From contig JAHHIC010000070.1 of the NCBI GenBank assembly GCA_019359035.1, positions 49,028 through 113,027 on the forward strand: a stretch of 64,000 nucleotides of DNA, in the 5' to 3' direction. Source of the stretch: Scytonematopsis contorta HA4267-MV1 (lineage in GTDB: Bacteria; Cyanobacteriota; Cyanobacteriia; Cyanobacteriales; Nostocaceae). A program made the position numbers and the translations under genes. Below, in pieces: positions 46,110-55,655 of the stretch (position 1 is the stretch's first letter; each line of letters starts with the position of its first letter). The notes below the pieces were generated by a model. The model saw only the letters and a list, made by a program, of their open reading frames with translations. It had not been told where the DNA came from and made no database searches.

Positions 46110-46225
46110 GGCAAGTCCCAGATGACGCAACGTCTGATTTAATGGTCGAGTTTTACCAGCAATTAGAGAAAAATCCAGCCTACTGCGCGCGCTCTGCGTC
46201 AAGCAATGTTAAAAACAAAAGAAAA
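46110..46225 (+). pseudogene. CHAT C-terminal tail, frameshifted
   Basis: The + strand encodes QVPDDATSDLMVEFYQQLEK then NP, and after a one-base shift ARALRQAMLKTK. This is almost identical to the tail of the intact TPR-CHAT protein ending at 52212. A GC-rich palindromic repeat (about 46231-46290, TACGCATACCGCAAGG type) follows. The rest of the 45543-46424 gap is AT-rich and otherwise empty. Confidence 0.65.
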
Positions 46226-46424
46226 GCATCCATGTGCTACGCCCACGCTACGCATACCGCAAGGTCGTCCGCAGGACAAATATGCGCCCACAATGTATTC
46301 TCTTTTACTTTTAATTTCTTCTTTCTTTTATGAACCTTCTGCCCTCTTTTTGACTTCGAGTTTGCATACCCCCTACAATCCCTAGAGGTATAAATAACTA
46401 GAAAATTTTAAAGTTGAAAATCCT

Positions 46425-48662
46425 ATGAAACGCCGTCACTTCCTCCAATTTGCTGGTTCGACCCTCGCAACGCTTAGCTTAAGCCAGATGGATATTATAC
46501 AGCAGGGGGATAAATATGCTAAAGTTCTAGCACAAAATACTAGACGGAAATTCGCGCTATTAATAGGTATAAACAAATACGGCGGCGAGATAAACCCACT
46601 TCGAGGATGTGTCAATGACGTTTTGTTACAAAAGCAGCTATTAATACATCGTTTTGGTTTTAATCCCAACGATATTAAAATCCTGACTGATGAACAAGCT
46701 ACCCGTCAAAGTATCCTCACAGCATTTGAAGACCATCTTATTAAGCAAGCTAAACCAGGGGATGTGGTGGTGTTCCACTTTTCTGGACATGGTTCCCAGG
46801 TGGTTGACCCAGATAAAGATAATCCTGATGGTTTAAACAGTACTCTAGTTCCGATTGATTCCAGATACAATTCGGATGGTGGTGTTGTACAAGATATTAT
46901 GGGACACACGCTGTTTTTATTAATGTATGCATTAAAAACAGATAATGTGACTGTTGTGTTGGATAGCTGTCATTCCGGGGGTGCAAAACGAGGAAATCTT
47001 GTGGTTCGTTCCCGTGATGGTGGTCAGAATTTCCAAGCTACCCCCCAGGAATTTGAGTATCAGAAAGAATGGTTAAAACGGTTAAATTTATCTCCTCAAG
47101 AATTTATTAAACTGCGTCGTCAAAATGTTGCCAAAGGTGTGGTCATTGCATCTGCTAAACGCAACCAATATGCAGCAGATGCACCTTTTAATGATTTCCA
47201 TGCAGGTGCATTTACTTATTTATTTACTCAATATCTCTGGCAACAAACAGCAAATCAGCCAATAGCAAGAACATTAGTTGATGTTAATCGCAGTACCAAG
47301 ATTTTCTCCCGCAATAATGGCATTATACAAGACCCGGAATTGGAGATAAATAGCAAACAAAATCCTAATCCATCGATTTTCTTTACTCCATTTAATACAT
47401 CTTATGCTGAAGCTGTGGTGACACAAATAAAAGGTGACCAAGTAGAACTCTGGTTAGGTGGTATTGATGCACGCTCATTAGAAGGATTTGAAAAAGATGC
47501 TGTATTTAGTGTAGTTAATGCAAGCGGAAAAGAAACACAATTCGTTAAGTTAGAATCTCGTCAAGGATTGGTAGGACAAGGTAAAATTATCAGTAATACT
47601 AGAGCAAATAGGGATTTAAAACCAGGAACCCTTTTACAAGAATCAATTCGTGGTATCCCCAGCGATTTAACATTAAAGATTGGATTGGATGATGCTTTTG
47701 ATAGCAATACTACAAGCCTAGCACAACAAGCGTTACAAACTATAAAGCGTGTTACTCCCTTACCTTTGGGACAGCAAGAAGTACAGTATATCTTTGGTCG
47801 CATGACCCAAGCGAGATATCAGCAACTACAAAAATCTCAGGTTGCAAATTTACCTCCTGTAGGTAGTTATGGTTTATTTCTGCCATCTTTAGACAAAATA
47901 GTTCCCAGTTCTTTCGGTAAAGCAAACGAAACAGTGACAACCGCAGTAGAAAATTTAAAACCAAAGTTTAAGTCTTTCTTAGCAACGCGCATTGTGAAGC
48001 AAATGTTACCTAATAGTACATCACAATTAAAGGTTAAAGCTTCTATAAATATTGCTGGAAGTAAGAATATTGTTAGTGAAACTGTTCCGACTCGTGGTAT
48101 TAGCAAACAAATAGGGATAAGCACAAATAATCCTAATAAACCCGTAACTATTAAAGATGGAGAAATCCCCAAAATTCCAGTAGGGACACAAATAGTCTTT
48201 GATATCCAAAATCAAGAATCTACTCCTATATATGTCGCTATTTTAGTAATTGATGCAACAGGTGAGATGACAATAATATTCCCTAACAATTGGACTGCAT
48301 CAGAAGATATGGCATTATTAGCAGCTAAAGATAAACGAATAATTCCCGGTGATGATGATAATTTTAAACTGACTACTGGGGAACCTTTTGGGATTACGGA
48401 AGCTTTAATAGTTGCTAGTGCTTCTCCCCTACGTACTTCTCTGAAAGCGCTTCAAGGAATTGCTAGAAGAAGAAATATAACACGTGGACCATCTACTGCT
48501 AATGATGATGAGTTTTTGGATTTAACAGATAAATTACTTGAAGATTTGGATGCTGGTACTCGTAGGGGTATAAATGTGGAACGCATACAGTTAGCTACGG
48601 GAGTACGAGGTGTGGATGCAAATAAACTTGCTGCGATGGCTATTACTTTTGAGGTGGTCTGA
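46425..48662 (+). CDS. Caspase-like (C14) peptidase with Tat signal
   Basis: This 745-residue caspase-fold peptidase has a His122/Cys182 dyad in HFSGHGSQ and VLDSCHSGG. The N-terminus KRRHFLQFAGSTLATLSLSQ is Tat-like (twin Arg), so export across the inner membrane is likely. The region after the p20-like domain (from about 330) is a long beta-rich extension ending MAITFEVV, as in other cyanobacterial exported caspases. The DxxHSGG neighbourhood is intact, so activity is plausible, with basic P1 specificity expected for prokaryotic metacaspase-like enzymes. A CHAT relic begins at its 3' end, and a TPR-CHAT gene follows downstream. Confidence 0.88.
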   Translation: MKRRHFLQFAGSTLATLSLSQMDIIQQGDKYAKVLAQNTRRKFALLIGINKYGGEINPLRGCVNDVLLQKQLLIHRFGFNPNDIKILTDEQATRQSILTAFEDHLIKQAKPGDVVVFHFSGHGSQVVDPDKDNPDGLNSTLVPIDSRYNSDGGVVQDIMGHTLFLLMYALKTDNVTVVLDSCHSGGAKRGNLVVRSRDGGQNFQATPQEFEYQKEWLKRLNLSPQEFIKLRRQNVAKGVVIASAKRNQYAADAPFNDFHAGAFTYLFTQYLWQQTANQPIARTLVDVNRSTKIFSRNNGIIQDPELEINSKQNPNPSIFFTPFNTSYAEAVVTQIKGDQVELWLGGIDARSLEGFEKDAVFSVVNASGKETQFVKLESRQGLVGQGKIISNTRANRDLKPGTLLQESIRGIPSDLTLKIGLDDAFDSNTTSLAQQALQTIKRVTPLPLGQQEVQYIFGRMTQARYQQLQKSQVANLPPVGSYGLFLPSLDKIVPSSFGKANETVTTAVENLKPKFKSFLATRIVKQMLPNSTSQLKVKASINIAGSKNIVSETVPTRGISKQIGISTNNPNKPVTIKDGEIPKIPVGTQIVFDIQNQESTPIYVAILVIDATGEMTIIFPNNWTASEDMALLAAKDKRIIPGDDDNFKLTTGEPFGITEALIVASASPLRTSLKALQGIARRRNITRGPSTANDDEFLDLTDKLLEDLDAGTRRGINVERIQLATGVRGVDANKLAAMAITFEVV

Positions 48663-48849
48663 TACTGTTATTGGTTCGCTGTGGAATGTTTCCGATAAAT
48701 CTACGGAGATGCTAATGAGTGAATTTTATAAAAATTTAAGTAAAAATACTAATAAAGCAGGAGCGTTACGTCAAGCGATGCTGGAAACGATGAAAAAATA
48801 TCCGAATCCTCAAGATTGGGGTGGTTTTACCTTGATTGGTTTGTTGTAA
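48650..48849 (+). pseudogene. CHAT C-terminal tail overlapping caspase end
   Basis: A frame different from the caspase encodes DTVIGSLWNVSDKSTEMLMS, EFYKNL, ALRQAMLETMKKYPNPQDWG and GFTLIG, the last 65 or so residues of a CHAT domain. It lacks the His/Cys part. A deletion seems to have joined this tail to the caspase 3' end. Confidence 0.7.
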
Positions 48850-48873
48850 TAGACATCTCCGTCCAAGAATGTA

Positions 48874-48893
48874 GAGACGCGATATATCGCGTC
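48874..48893. repeat. 20-bp palindrome AGACGCGATATATCGCGTCT
   Basis: A perfect palindrome 25 bp after the CHAT tail, belonging to the same GTAGAGACG-type family as 5324-5351, 51670-51697 and 52915-52942. It could act as a terminator-like stem because TTCTTGATTTTTCTTG follows. Confidence 0.6.
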
Positions 48894-49059
48894 TTCTTGA
48901 TTTTTCTTGGGTTTGGTAAAAATTGAGGTTGATTAGTATATCTAAAATTGCATATTTTCTTTTGATTGGGAAGTATCTATTACTGTGGCGAATCTTTGTA
49001 TATAAAAAATGATTTGTATACCGAAATACACTTAATCAGTCAAGCGAGGAATAATTAGA

Positions 49060-52000
49060 TTGTTGAAACTAAGTTGCTATAAAGTTAATTATCGTGTTGC
49101 TAGTTTTACACTGCTGCTTTTGATTGTATTTCCGGTGGGTGTCGCCTTTTCGTGGACTGTTAAAATTGCAAATGGGGCAAGTAGAGAATTAATAGTTCAA
49201 GTCAAGACTAGGGAAGAGCGTCGAGAAGAACTGATTGAGTTGAATAAGCAAGGATTACAGTTATCTCGTCAAGGTAAGTATAAAGAAGCATTGGAGTTAT
49301 ATGAGAAAGCTTTGGTAATTTGTCGAGAAATAGGTGAAAAAAAGGGGGAGGGTACAATTCTCGATAATATTGGATTAGTTTACCGCAATTTGGGGCAATA
49401 CCAAAAAGCGTTAGATATTTTTCAACAATCCTTAACTATTCGTAAACAAGTAGGTGACAAAGCTGGTGAGGGTACAACTCTCAATAATATTGGATTAGTG
49501 TACCGCAGCTTGGGACAGTACCAAAAAGCATTAGATTTTTATCAACAATCTTTAGCTATTGGTAAACAAGTCGGTGACGAAGCTGGTAATGGTAAAACTC
49601 TCAATAATATTGGAAGAGTCTACCATAGTTTGGGACAGTACCAAAAAGCATTAGATTTTTATCAACAATCCTTAGCTATTGGTAAACAAATAGGTGATAA
49701 ATCTGGTGAGGGAAATACTCTCAATAATATTGGAGGAGTTTACTATAGTTTGGGACAGTACCAAAAAGCATTAGATTTTTATCAGCAATCCTTAGCTATT
49801 AGTCAACAAATAGATGATAAATCTGGTGAGGGAAATACTCTCAATGGTATTGGATTAGTTTACTATAGTTTGGGACAGTACCAAAAAGCATTAGATTTTT
49901 ATCAGCAATCCTTAGCTATTAGTCAACAAGTAGGTGACAAAGCTGGTGAAGGTACAACTCTCAATAATATTGGATTAGTTTACACTAGTTTGGCACAGTA
50001 CCAAAAAGCGTTAAATTTTTATCAACAATCCTTAGCTATTAGTCAACAAATAGGTAATAAAGCAGGTGAGGGTACAACTCTCAGTAATACTGGAGGAGTT
50101 TACAGCAGTTTGGGAAAGTACCAAAAAGCGTTAGATTTTTATCAACAAGCCTTAGTTATTCGTAAACAAATAGGTGACAAAACAGGTGAGGGTGTAACTC
50201 TCAGTAATATTGGATTAGTTTACGACAATTTGGGACGGTATCAAAAAGCATTAGATTTCTATCAACAATCCTTAGTTATTCGTAAACAAGTAGGTGACAA
50301 AGCTGGGGAAAGTACAACTCTCAGTAATATTGGAGGAGTTTACAGCAGTTTGGGACAGTACCAAAAATCATTAGATTTCTATCAACAATCTTTAACTATT
50401 AGTCAACAAATAGGTGATAAATTAGTTGAGGGTAAAACTTTCAATAATATTGGGTTAGTTCACCACAATTTGGAACAGTATCAAAAAGCATTAGATTTCT
50501 ATCAAAAATCTTTAACTATTAGTCAACAAATAGGCGATAAATCTGGTGAGGGTACAACTCTCAATAATATTGGGTTAGTGTACCGCAGTTTGGAACAGTA
50601 CCAAAAAGCATTAGATTTCTATCAAAAATCTTTGGCTATTCGTAAACAAATAGATGATAAATCTGGTGAGGGTATAACTCTCAACAATATTGGAAGAGTC
50701 TACCATAGTTTGGGACAGTACCGAAAAGCGTTAGATTTTTATCAACAATCTTTAGCTATTCGTAAACAAATAGATGATAAAGCTGGTGAGGGTATAACTC
50801 TCAACAATATTGGAGCAGCTTACATTGCTCAAGGTGAATATGTGCGAGCAGAAAAGCTTCTATTCGCTGCTATTGAAATATGGGATAAGTTACGAACTTC
50901 ATTATCAGATGACCAAAAAATATCGCTCTTTGCTCAACAAATTGATACATACAAATTTTTACAACAAGCTTTAATATCTCAAAATAAAATAGAACAAGCT
51001 TTGGAGATATCCGAGCGCGGTCGAGCTAGAGCTTTTATTGATTTATTAACCTCAAAAGCGACAAATAATAATGATGCTATTGGTAAACTACCAACGATTA
51101 CAGATATTAAAAAAATCGCTCGACAGCAAAAATCTACGCTTGTTGAATATTCTGTAATTAGCGATGATAAACTCTATATTTGGATAGTCAAACCCACAGG
51201 AGAAATTGCTTTCGAGCAAGTTTATTTAAAATCCTTGAAAACTCCTATAGATAAATTAGTCGAAAATAGTCGTTTATCAATCGGTGTTCAAGGAAGAGGT
51301 ATTAAAGTATCGCAAACAGAGGGAACAAGTCACAAACAGAGATTACAGCAACTCCATGATATTTTATTTAAACCCATTGCTAAACATCTTCCGAAAAATC
51401 CCAACGAGCGTATTATTTTTGTTCCTCATGAGTTTTTATTTTTAGTTCCGTTCCCCGCGCTGATAGATGAAAATCAAAAATATCTGATTGAAAAACACAC
51501 TATTCTTACCGCTCCTGCGATTCAAGTTTTGGAGTTTACGAAGAAAAAGAACTCAACACCTGTAAAATTTGCTGCTTTATCCCAAAATGAAAAATTAATA
51601 GTGGGTAATCCTATTATGCCCTTTATTGGCATCCCACCTACGCGGTTAAGTAATTTACCTGGTTCTGAAGTAGAGACGCGATTAATCGCGTCTCTACTGA
51701 ATGCGAAACCTCTCATTGGTAAGGAAGCGACGAAAACTGCTGTGATGGGGAGAATTAATAATGCAAAACTCATTCACCTCGCTACACACGGGTTACTCGA
51801 CGGTTTCGGAGAGCGCATACCGGGAGCTATAGCACTCTCTCCCGACTCTCCCCCCTCTCCGAAAAACGCGAACGAAGGACTTTTACGAACCAGCGAAATT
51901 GTTGAGAATCTTAAACTCCAAGCAGATTTAATTGTATTGAGTGCTTGCGATACCGGCAAAGGAGAAATTACCGGGGACGGAGTATTGGGATTATCCCGTG

Positions 52001-52212
52001 CTTTGATAACAGCGGGTGCTAAAAGCCTTATAGTATCCCTATGGCAAGTTCCGGATAAAGCAACATCTGATTTAATGGTTGCATTTTATCAAGAATTGGA
52101 GAAAAATCCTGATAAAGCGCGAGCGTTGCGTCAAGCAATGTTAAAGACTAAGGAAAAATATCCCGGTGCTGCAAATTGGGCTGCGTTTACAATAATTGGC
52201 AACCCTGAGTAA
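49060..52212 (+). CDS. TPR-CHAT protein with near-identical repeats
   Basis: This 1050-residue protein has an N-terminal hydrophobic segment (SFTLLLLIVFPVGVAFSWTV, about 12-31) that may be a signal or anchor. About 14 tetratricopeptide repeats of exactly 40 residues follow (about 65-620, consensus NNIGLVYxSLGQYQKALDFY). A C-terminal CHAT peptidase-like domain has His910 in HLATHGLLDG and Cys963 in LSACDTGKGE. CHAT is a caspase-clan fold, and in known systems TPR-CHAT proteins can be activated proteases. The start is a TTG (49060) preceded by GAGGAA. The palindrome at 51670-51697 is inside the coding region and read in frame. Confidence 0.9.
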   Translation: MLKLSCYKVNYRVASFTLLLLIVFPVGVAFSWTVKIANGASRELIVQVKTREERREELIELNKQGLQLSRQGKYKEALELYEKALVICREIGEKKGEGTILDNIGLVYRNLGQYQKALDIFQQSLTIRKQVGDKAGEGTTLNNIGLVYRSLGQYQKALDFYQQSLAIGKQVGDEAGNGKTLNNIGRVYHSLGQYQKALDFYQQSLAIGKQIGDKSGEGNTLNNIGGVYYSLGQYQKALDFYQQSLAISQQIDDKSGEGNTLNGIGLVYYSLGQYQKALDFYQQSLAISQQVGDKAGEGTTLNNIGLVYTSLAQYQKALNFYQQSLAISQQIGNKAGEGTTLSNTGGVYSSLGKYQKALDFYQQALVIRKQIGDKTGEGVTLSNIGLVYDNLGRYQKALDFYQQSLVIRKQVGDKAGESTTLSNIGGVYSSLGQYQKSLDFYQQSLTISQQIGDKLVEGKTFNNIGLVHHNLEQYQKALDFYQKSLTISQQIGDKSGEGTTLNNIGLVYRSLEQYQKALDFYQKSLAIRKQIDDKSGEGITLNNIGRVYHSLGQYRKALDFYQQSLAIRKQIDDKAGEGITLNNIGAAYIAQGEYVRAEKLLFAAIEIWDKLRTSLSDDQKISLFAQQIDTYKFLQQALISQNKIEQALEISERGRARAFIDLLTSKATNNNDAIGKLPTITDIKKIARQQKSTLVEYSVISDDKLYIWIVKPTGEIAFEQVYLKSLKTPIDKLVENSRLSIGVQGRGIKVSQTEGTSHKQRLQQLHDILFKPIAKHLPKNPNERIIFVPHEFLFLVPFPALIDENQKYLIEKHTILTAPAIQVLEFTKKKNSTPVKFAALSQNEKLIVGNPIMPFIGIPPTRLSNLPGSEVETRLIASLLNAKPLIGKEATKTAVMGRINNAKLIHLATHGLLDGFGERIPGAIALSPDSPPSPKNANEGLLRTSEIVENLKLQADLIVLSACDTGKGEITGDGVLGLSRALITAGAKSLIVSLWQVPDKATSDLMVAFYQELEKNPDKARALRQAMLKTKEKYPGAANWAAFTIIGNPE
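51670..51697 (+). repeat. 28-bp palindrome inside the TPR-CHAT gene
   Basis: A perfect palindrome starting GTAGAGACGCGATT with its complement directly after, translated as EVETRLIASLLN. It has the same length and ends as the palindrome in the megasynthase gene. It lies between two conserved CHAT segments (LPGSE and AKPLIG), so it replaces rather than interrupts the domain. Confidence 0.75.
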
Positions 52213-52479
52213 GTTCGCAGTGCGTTGCATTTGTAGTAATTATTTGCGGTTTTGCTGCACCAAACACAATCGATTCACTTTCTGAAGCTGGCGCAAATTT
52301 ATATATTTTGTTCAAATTTGTTTCCATTTTTGATTACCACTATTATCCTAAAAAGTTTTCATGATTATGCCGTATAAACCACGTTGTAGGGTATACTGAG
52401 ATAAATCATCACCATTTTTTTTATTAAACTAGGATTTTACAAGATGGGATAAATTATTTTTTGTAAATCCCTATTTAGA
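52213..52479. other. Intergenic, nothing recognised
   Basis: AT-rich sequence after the TPR-CHAT stop with no convincing gene, RNA or repeat. Confidence 0.4.
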
Positions 52480-52738
52480 AGGGCTTCTTGGCACGAACCA
52501 AGTTTAACGTTAAGAGGTGGAGAGGTTTTTTATCATCCATCTGAGAATCGTTACTTAACACCACGCGAGTGTTTAAGGTTGCATACTTTTGAGGACAACC
52601 ACGTACTTATCGGACCAATTAGAGGACGCTGTGGAACTGTAAAAACATGCTTACCAGCACCGACTAGTCGCTAATTCAGTACCACCAATGCTAGCTCTTG
52701 TTTTGGGAAAATGTATTGTGAATCAATTTTTTGGTTAA
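52480..52738 (+). pseudogene. C5-cytosine DNA methyltransferase C-terminal relic
   Basis: The + strand encodes RASWHEPSLTLRGGEVFYHP, NRYLTPRECLRLHTFED and, after a frameshift near 52655, RLVANSVPPMLALVLGKCIV. This is the end of a C5 methyltransferase (the LTPRExxRLxxF and NxVPPxLA motifs). The catalytic PCQ region is absent. It marks a lost restriction-modification or orphan methylase gene. Confidence 0.7.
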
Positions 52739-52914
52739 CGTACAGATGCGATCGCGATTAATAGCGACCCAGCAGTATTATTTTTGCCGTTGAGAAGGTC
52801 GTCCAGTCCAGGTAAGATTAACTCCACTCCTGTTTATTTGGCAATTAACTGATGTCAGCACCTTATTTTTGGAAAAGAGATAATTTTCTTTTTTATTAAA
52901 TAAATAAACCACAG

Positions 52915-52942
52915 GTAGAGACGTTACATGTAACATCTCTAC
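52915..52942. repeat. 28-bp near-perfect palindrome
   Basis: Same family as 5324-5351 with one base different in the right arm. It lies 17 bp beyond the stop of the minus-strand prolyl oligopeptidase gene and may help end its transcription. Confidence 0.7.
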
Positions 52943-52958
52943 GATGATTTTATTACGG

Positions 52959-55031
52959 TTACGTAGCCGGATATGATATCACATCTAGCCCTGTCCAGTG
53001 CGCCGCAAAAGCCCACATATCAGCCGTTTCCTCGATGATCTTTTCGGTGGGCTTGCCTGCTCCATGTCCCGTGCGCGTCTCAATGCGGGCAAGATGCGGC
53101 TTGGCGCCAATCTCCGTTGCCTGGAGCGCGGCGACATATTTGAAGGTGTGACTCGGCACCACGCGATCATCTGTATCGGCAGTGGTGGCGAGAATTGCGG
53201 GATATGCCTTGCCGGACTTGATGTTGTGATAAGGCGAATATTTCAAGAGGTTACGGAAATCTGCTTCCCATGCTGGAGACCCAAACTCGTCTACCCATGT
53301 TTTCCCGCTGGTGAACTGGTCGAAGCGGAGCATGTCCATCACACCGACACCGGGAAGCGCGGCGGCGAACAAATCTGGTCGCTGATTTACCACCGCGCCA
53401 ATTAAGAGTCCGCCATTCGAGGCGCCCACAATCGCCAAGCCGTTTTGTGGAGTGATGCCCTGCGCCTTCAGATACTCGCCCGCTGCGATGAAATCATCGA
53501 AGACGTTTTGCTTGTTCTGACGACGACCCGCTTCATGCCATGTTTTGCCATATTCGGAACCGCCGCGAATATTGGCGACCGCGTACACCCCGCCCTGTTC
53601 GACCCATCCCAAATGCTCCGGTGAGAAAGCGGGAAGTATGGGGATTCCAAATCCCCCATAGGCATGGAGCAGGGTTGGTGCCGGACTGGTTACATCCTTG
53701 CGTCGAACGATAAACATCGGGACACGGGTGCCATCCTTCGACGTGTAGAAACGCTGTTCAACCGCGATCCGGTTGAGGTCGATTGCCACCTTGGGTTGTG
53801 CCCACACCCGCGCCGTTAGCTTTGCGACATCGTATTGATAGATCACGTCCGGAGTGTTAAAGCTGGTGAAGACAAAGAAGGTTTCTGGGTCGTCCTGTTT
53901 GCCCTTAAAACCACCAGCAGTGCCAATACCAGGCAGCTTCAACACACCCTCTGCCTTACCATCAAGCGTGTAGCGTCGAACGGACGTTTTCACGTCAGCC
54001 ATATAGGAGATCAACAACCGTCCACCGACCAGCGACGCATTGAGCAGTACAGAGTCCTGCTCCGGCACCACATCCGCGATCGCTGTGTCGGCAGCGGCGA
54101 TGTCCATCGTCACGACCTTGAAGCGCGGAGCGTCCTGGCTAGTCATGAGGAAGAACTTCGTCCCCACATTGCCAGCAACGCTCCATTGATTATCGAAATT
54201 ATCGACCAGCTTGCGGGGTTTCCAGTTAGCGCTCTGGAGATCCACCACAGTCAGTGTGTTGGTCCCTGAAATGGGCGTGGAAAGGATCGTGACATAACGC
54301 CCGTCTGCGGTGATGTCAATGTCATGTACCAGAGTCGGCTGATCTGGGGTGGCATAGACCAGTCGATCCTGTGATTGGGGGGTGCTAATCGCGTGAAAAT
54401 AAACGGCATGGTTAGCTACGCCCGCTTGGTACTCGCTGCCTTGTTTCGGTTCAGGATAACGGGTGTAGAAAAAGCCAGACCCATCCTTAATCCATCCGAT
54501 GCTAGTGAACCTTGCCCATTTGACTTCATCGTCCAGCACCTTGCCTGTGTTTACCTCCAGTACCCGAATCGTGCGCCAGTCCGTACCGCCATCCTGCACC
54601 GCATAAGCCACGCGCTTGCCATCATCAGAAGCTGACCACTCGGCAAGCGCGGTCGCCCCATCAATAGCCCAGGTATTGGGATCAATCAGTACGCGCCCTG
54701 CACTATCCACGCTGTCACGGACATAGAGAACCTGCTGACTTTGAAGTCCGGAATTATGCAGGTAGAAATACCGCCCCCCCTTTTTGACCGGAATGCTGAA
54801 CCGCTCATAGTTGTACAACTGTTTCAGTCGGTTCTTGAAAATATCTCGACCTGCCAGCGTATTGAGATAAGCATTGGTAACTTTGTTCTGTGATTCGACC
54901 CAGACGCCGACTTCCTTGTCGTTGCGGATATCGTTTTCTAGCCAGCGATAGGAGTCGGTGATCGTCTGTCCGAAAAGGTTCTCGACAACATCGACTTGCT
55001 TAGTTTTAGGATAGGTGATTGTAGATATCAT
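52959..55031 (-). CDS. Prolyl oligopeptidase family serine peptidase (S9A)
   Basis: This 690-residue protein has the two-domain S9A plan. An N-terminal beta-propeller (about 70-410, with repeated [12 protein letters not shown] and [16 protein letters not shown] blades) covers a C-terminal alpha/beta-hydrolase domain with Ser near 537 (GASNGGLL), Asp near 620 (DTDDRVV) and His near 653 (GHGAG). It would cleave short peptides after proline. There is no signal peptide, so it is cytosolic. The gene is visibly richer in G+C than its neighbours and reads like a proteobacterial gene, which suggests transfer. Its 5' end overlaps the region of a truncated dehydrogenase gene. Confidence 0.92.
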   Translation of the reverse strand: MISTITYPKTKQVDVVENLFGQTITDSYRWLENDIRNDKEVGVWVESQNKVTNAYLNTLAGRDIFKNRLKQLYNYERFSIPVKKGGRYFYLHNSGLQSQQVLYVRDSVDSAGRVLIDPNTWAIDGATALAEWSASDDGKRVAYAVQDGGTDWRTIRVLEVNTGKVLDDEVKWARFTSIGWIKDGSGFFYTRYPEPKQGSEYQAGVANHAVYFHAISTPQSQDRLVYATPDQPTLVHDIDITADGRYVTILSTPISGTNTLTVVDLQSANWKPRKLVDNFDNQWSVAGNVGTKFFLMTSQDAPRFKVVTMDIAAADTAIADVVPEQDSVLLNASLVGGRLLISYMADVKTSVRRYTLDGKAEGVLKLPGIGTAGGFKGKQDDPETFFVFTSFNTPDVIYQYDVAKLTARVWAQPKVAIDLNRIAVEQRFYTSKDGTRVPMFIVRRKDVTSPAPTLLHAYGGFGIPILPAFSPEHLGWVEQGGVYAVANIRGGSEYGKTWHEAGRRQNKQNVFDDFIAAGEYLKAQGITPQNGLAIVGASNGGLLIGAVVNQRPDLFAAALPGVGVMDMLRFDQFTSGKTWVDEFGSPAWEADFRNLLKYSPYHNIKSGKAYPAILATTADTDDRVVPSHTFKYVAALQATEIGAKPHLARIETRTGHGAGKPTEKIIEETADMWAFAAHWTGLDVISYPAT

Positions 55032-55161
55032 TGCTGTAGACTCCGTGCAAGCGGAGACGAAATGGGTAGTAAATCAATACTGCTCGGTAAGAGATTTTGT
55101 AGGTTGGGTTGAGGCTTTGGGAAACCCAACATTTCGTTGTATTTGTTGGGTTTCGTCCCTC

Positions 55162-55296
55162 AGTTTCTTCACCTTCATCAATTCGACGACCAACCACCAC
55201 CACCTTTGCTTGTTGTTGGGCATAAGCGATCGCGGTTGCTCTGCCAATTCCCGATGTGCCACCAGTGACTAACGCCACTTTATCTTGCAGCATCAT
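55162..55296 (-). pseudogene. Truncated short-chain dehydrogenase
   Basis: The frame begins [20 protein letters not shown] and runs about 45 residues through [20 protein letters not shown], almost identical to the two intact dehydrogenases downstream in this window. It then enters a dispersed repeat (55099-55161, GTAGGTTGGGTTGAGG type) and is lost. The rest of the gene was replaced by the repeat and the peptidase gene. Confidence 0.75.
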
Positions 55297-55655
55297 TCTG
55301 TTTCTCCTGTTTCAATCAAAATTGACCTTCAGCACAAAATCAAACTCTGACCTGTCCTATCAACCCATGTCAGTAGTAGGGTAGGCATTGCCCACCATTT
55401 TGTAAAACCCTTCACAGTAAGCTTTTGTGGGCAGTGCCCACCCTACTGGCTACTGGCTGATACAGGTTCCATACACAAGCGTGCCCACTCGATCTGATCC
55501 GCTAATAAGCTCGAAAAACCTTGAAGATTGCTTCTGATAGGCATTTCAGCTTGCAGATTCCTATGGAGTTCCCGATGGAGTTAGCGAACCGATTTCAGTG
55601 TTACTTTAGTGAGTCGCTTGAAGTGCTGTATCAAACGTGTTACACTGCCGAGCAA
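55297..55655. other. Intergenic with inverted repeat at 55376-55445
   Basis: AGGGTAGGCATTGCCCACC pairs with GTGGGCAGTGCCCACCCT across about 30 bp, a known style of cyanobacterial interspersed repeat. A CAGATTCCTATGG at about 55550 is similar to part of the 41-bp upstream element found at 58180, 60535 and 63459, but the rest of the element is not clear here. No gene is seen. Confidence 0.5.

Noticed and set aside
49350..50830. Regular 120-bp repetition as a CRISPR or satellite array
   Set aside because: The period equals 40 codons in an open frame and the translation is a clear TPR consensus. There are no unique spacers.
52998..54635. Plus-strand open frames opposite the prolyl oligopeptidase
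   Set aside because: They are antisense shadows caused by the high G+C of the peptidase gene and resemble no protein.
52959..55031. Prolyl oligopeptidase as a tailoring enzyme for the lipopeptide or a RiPP
   Set aside because: It is 29 kb from the cluster, on the other strand and of foreign composition, and no precursor peptide was seen nearby.
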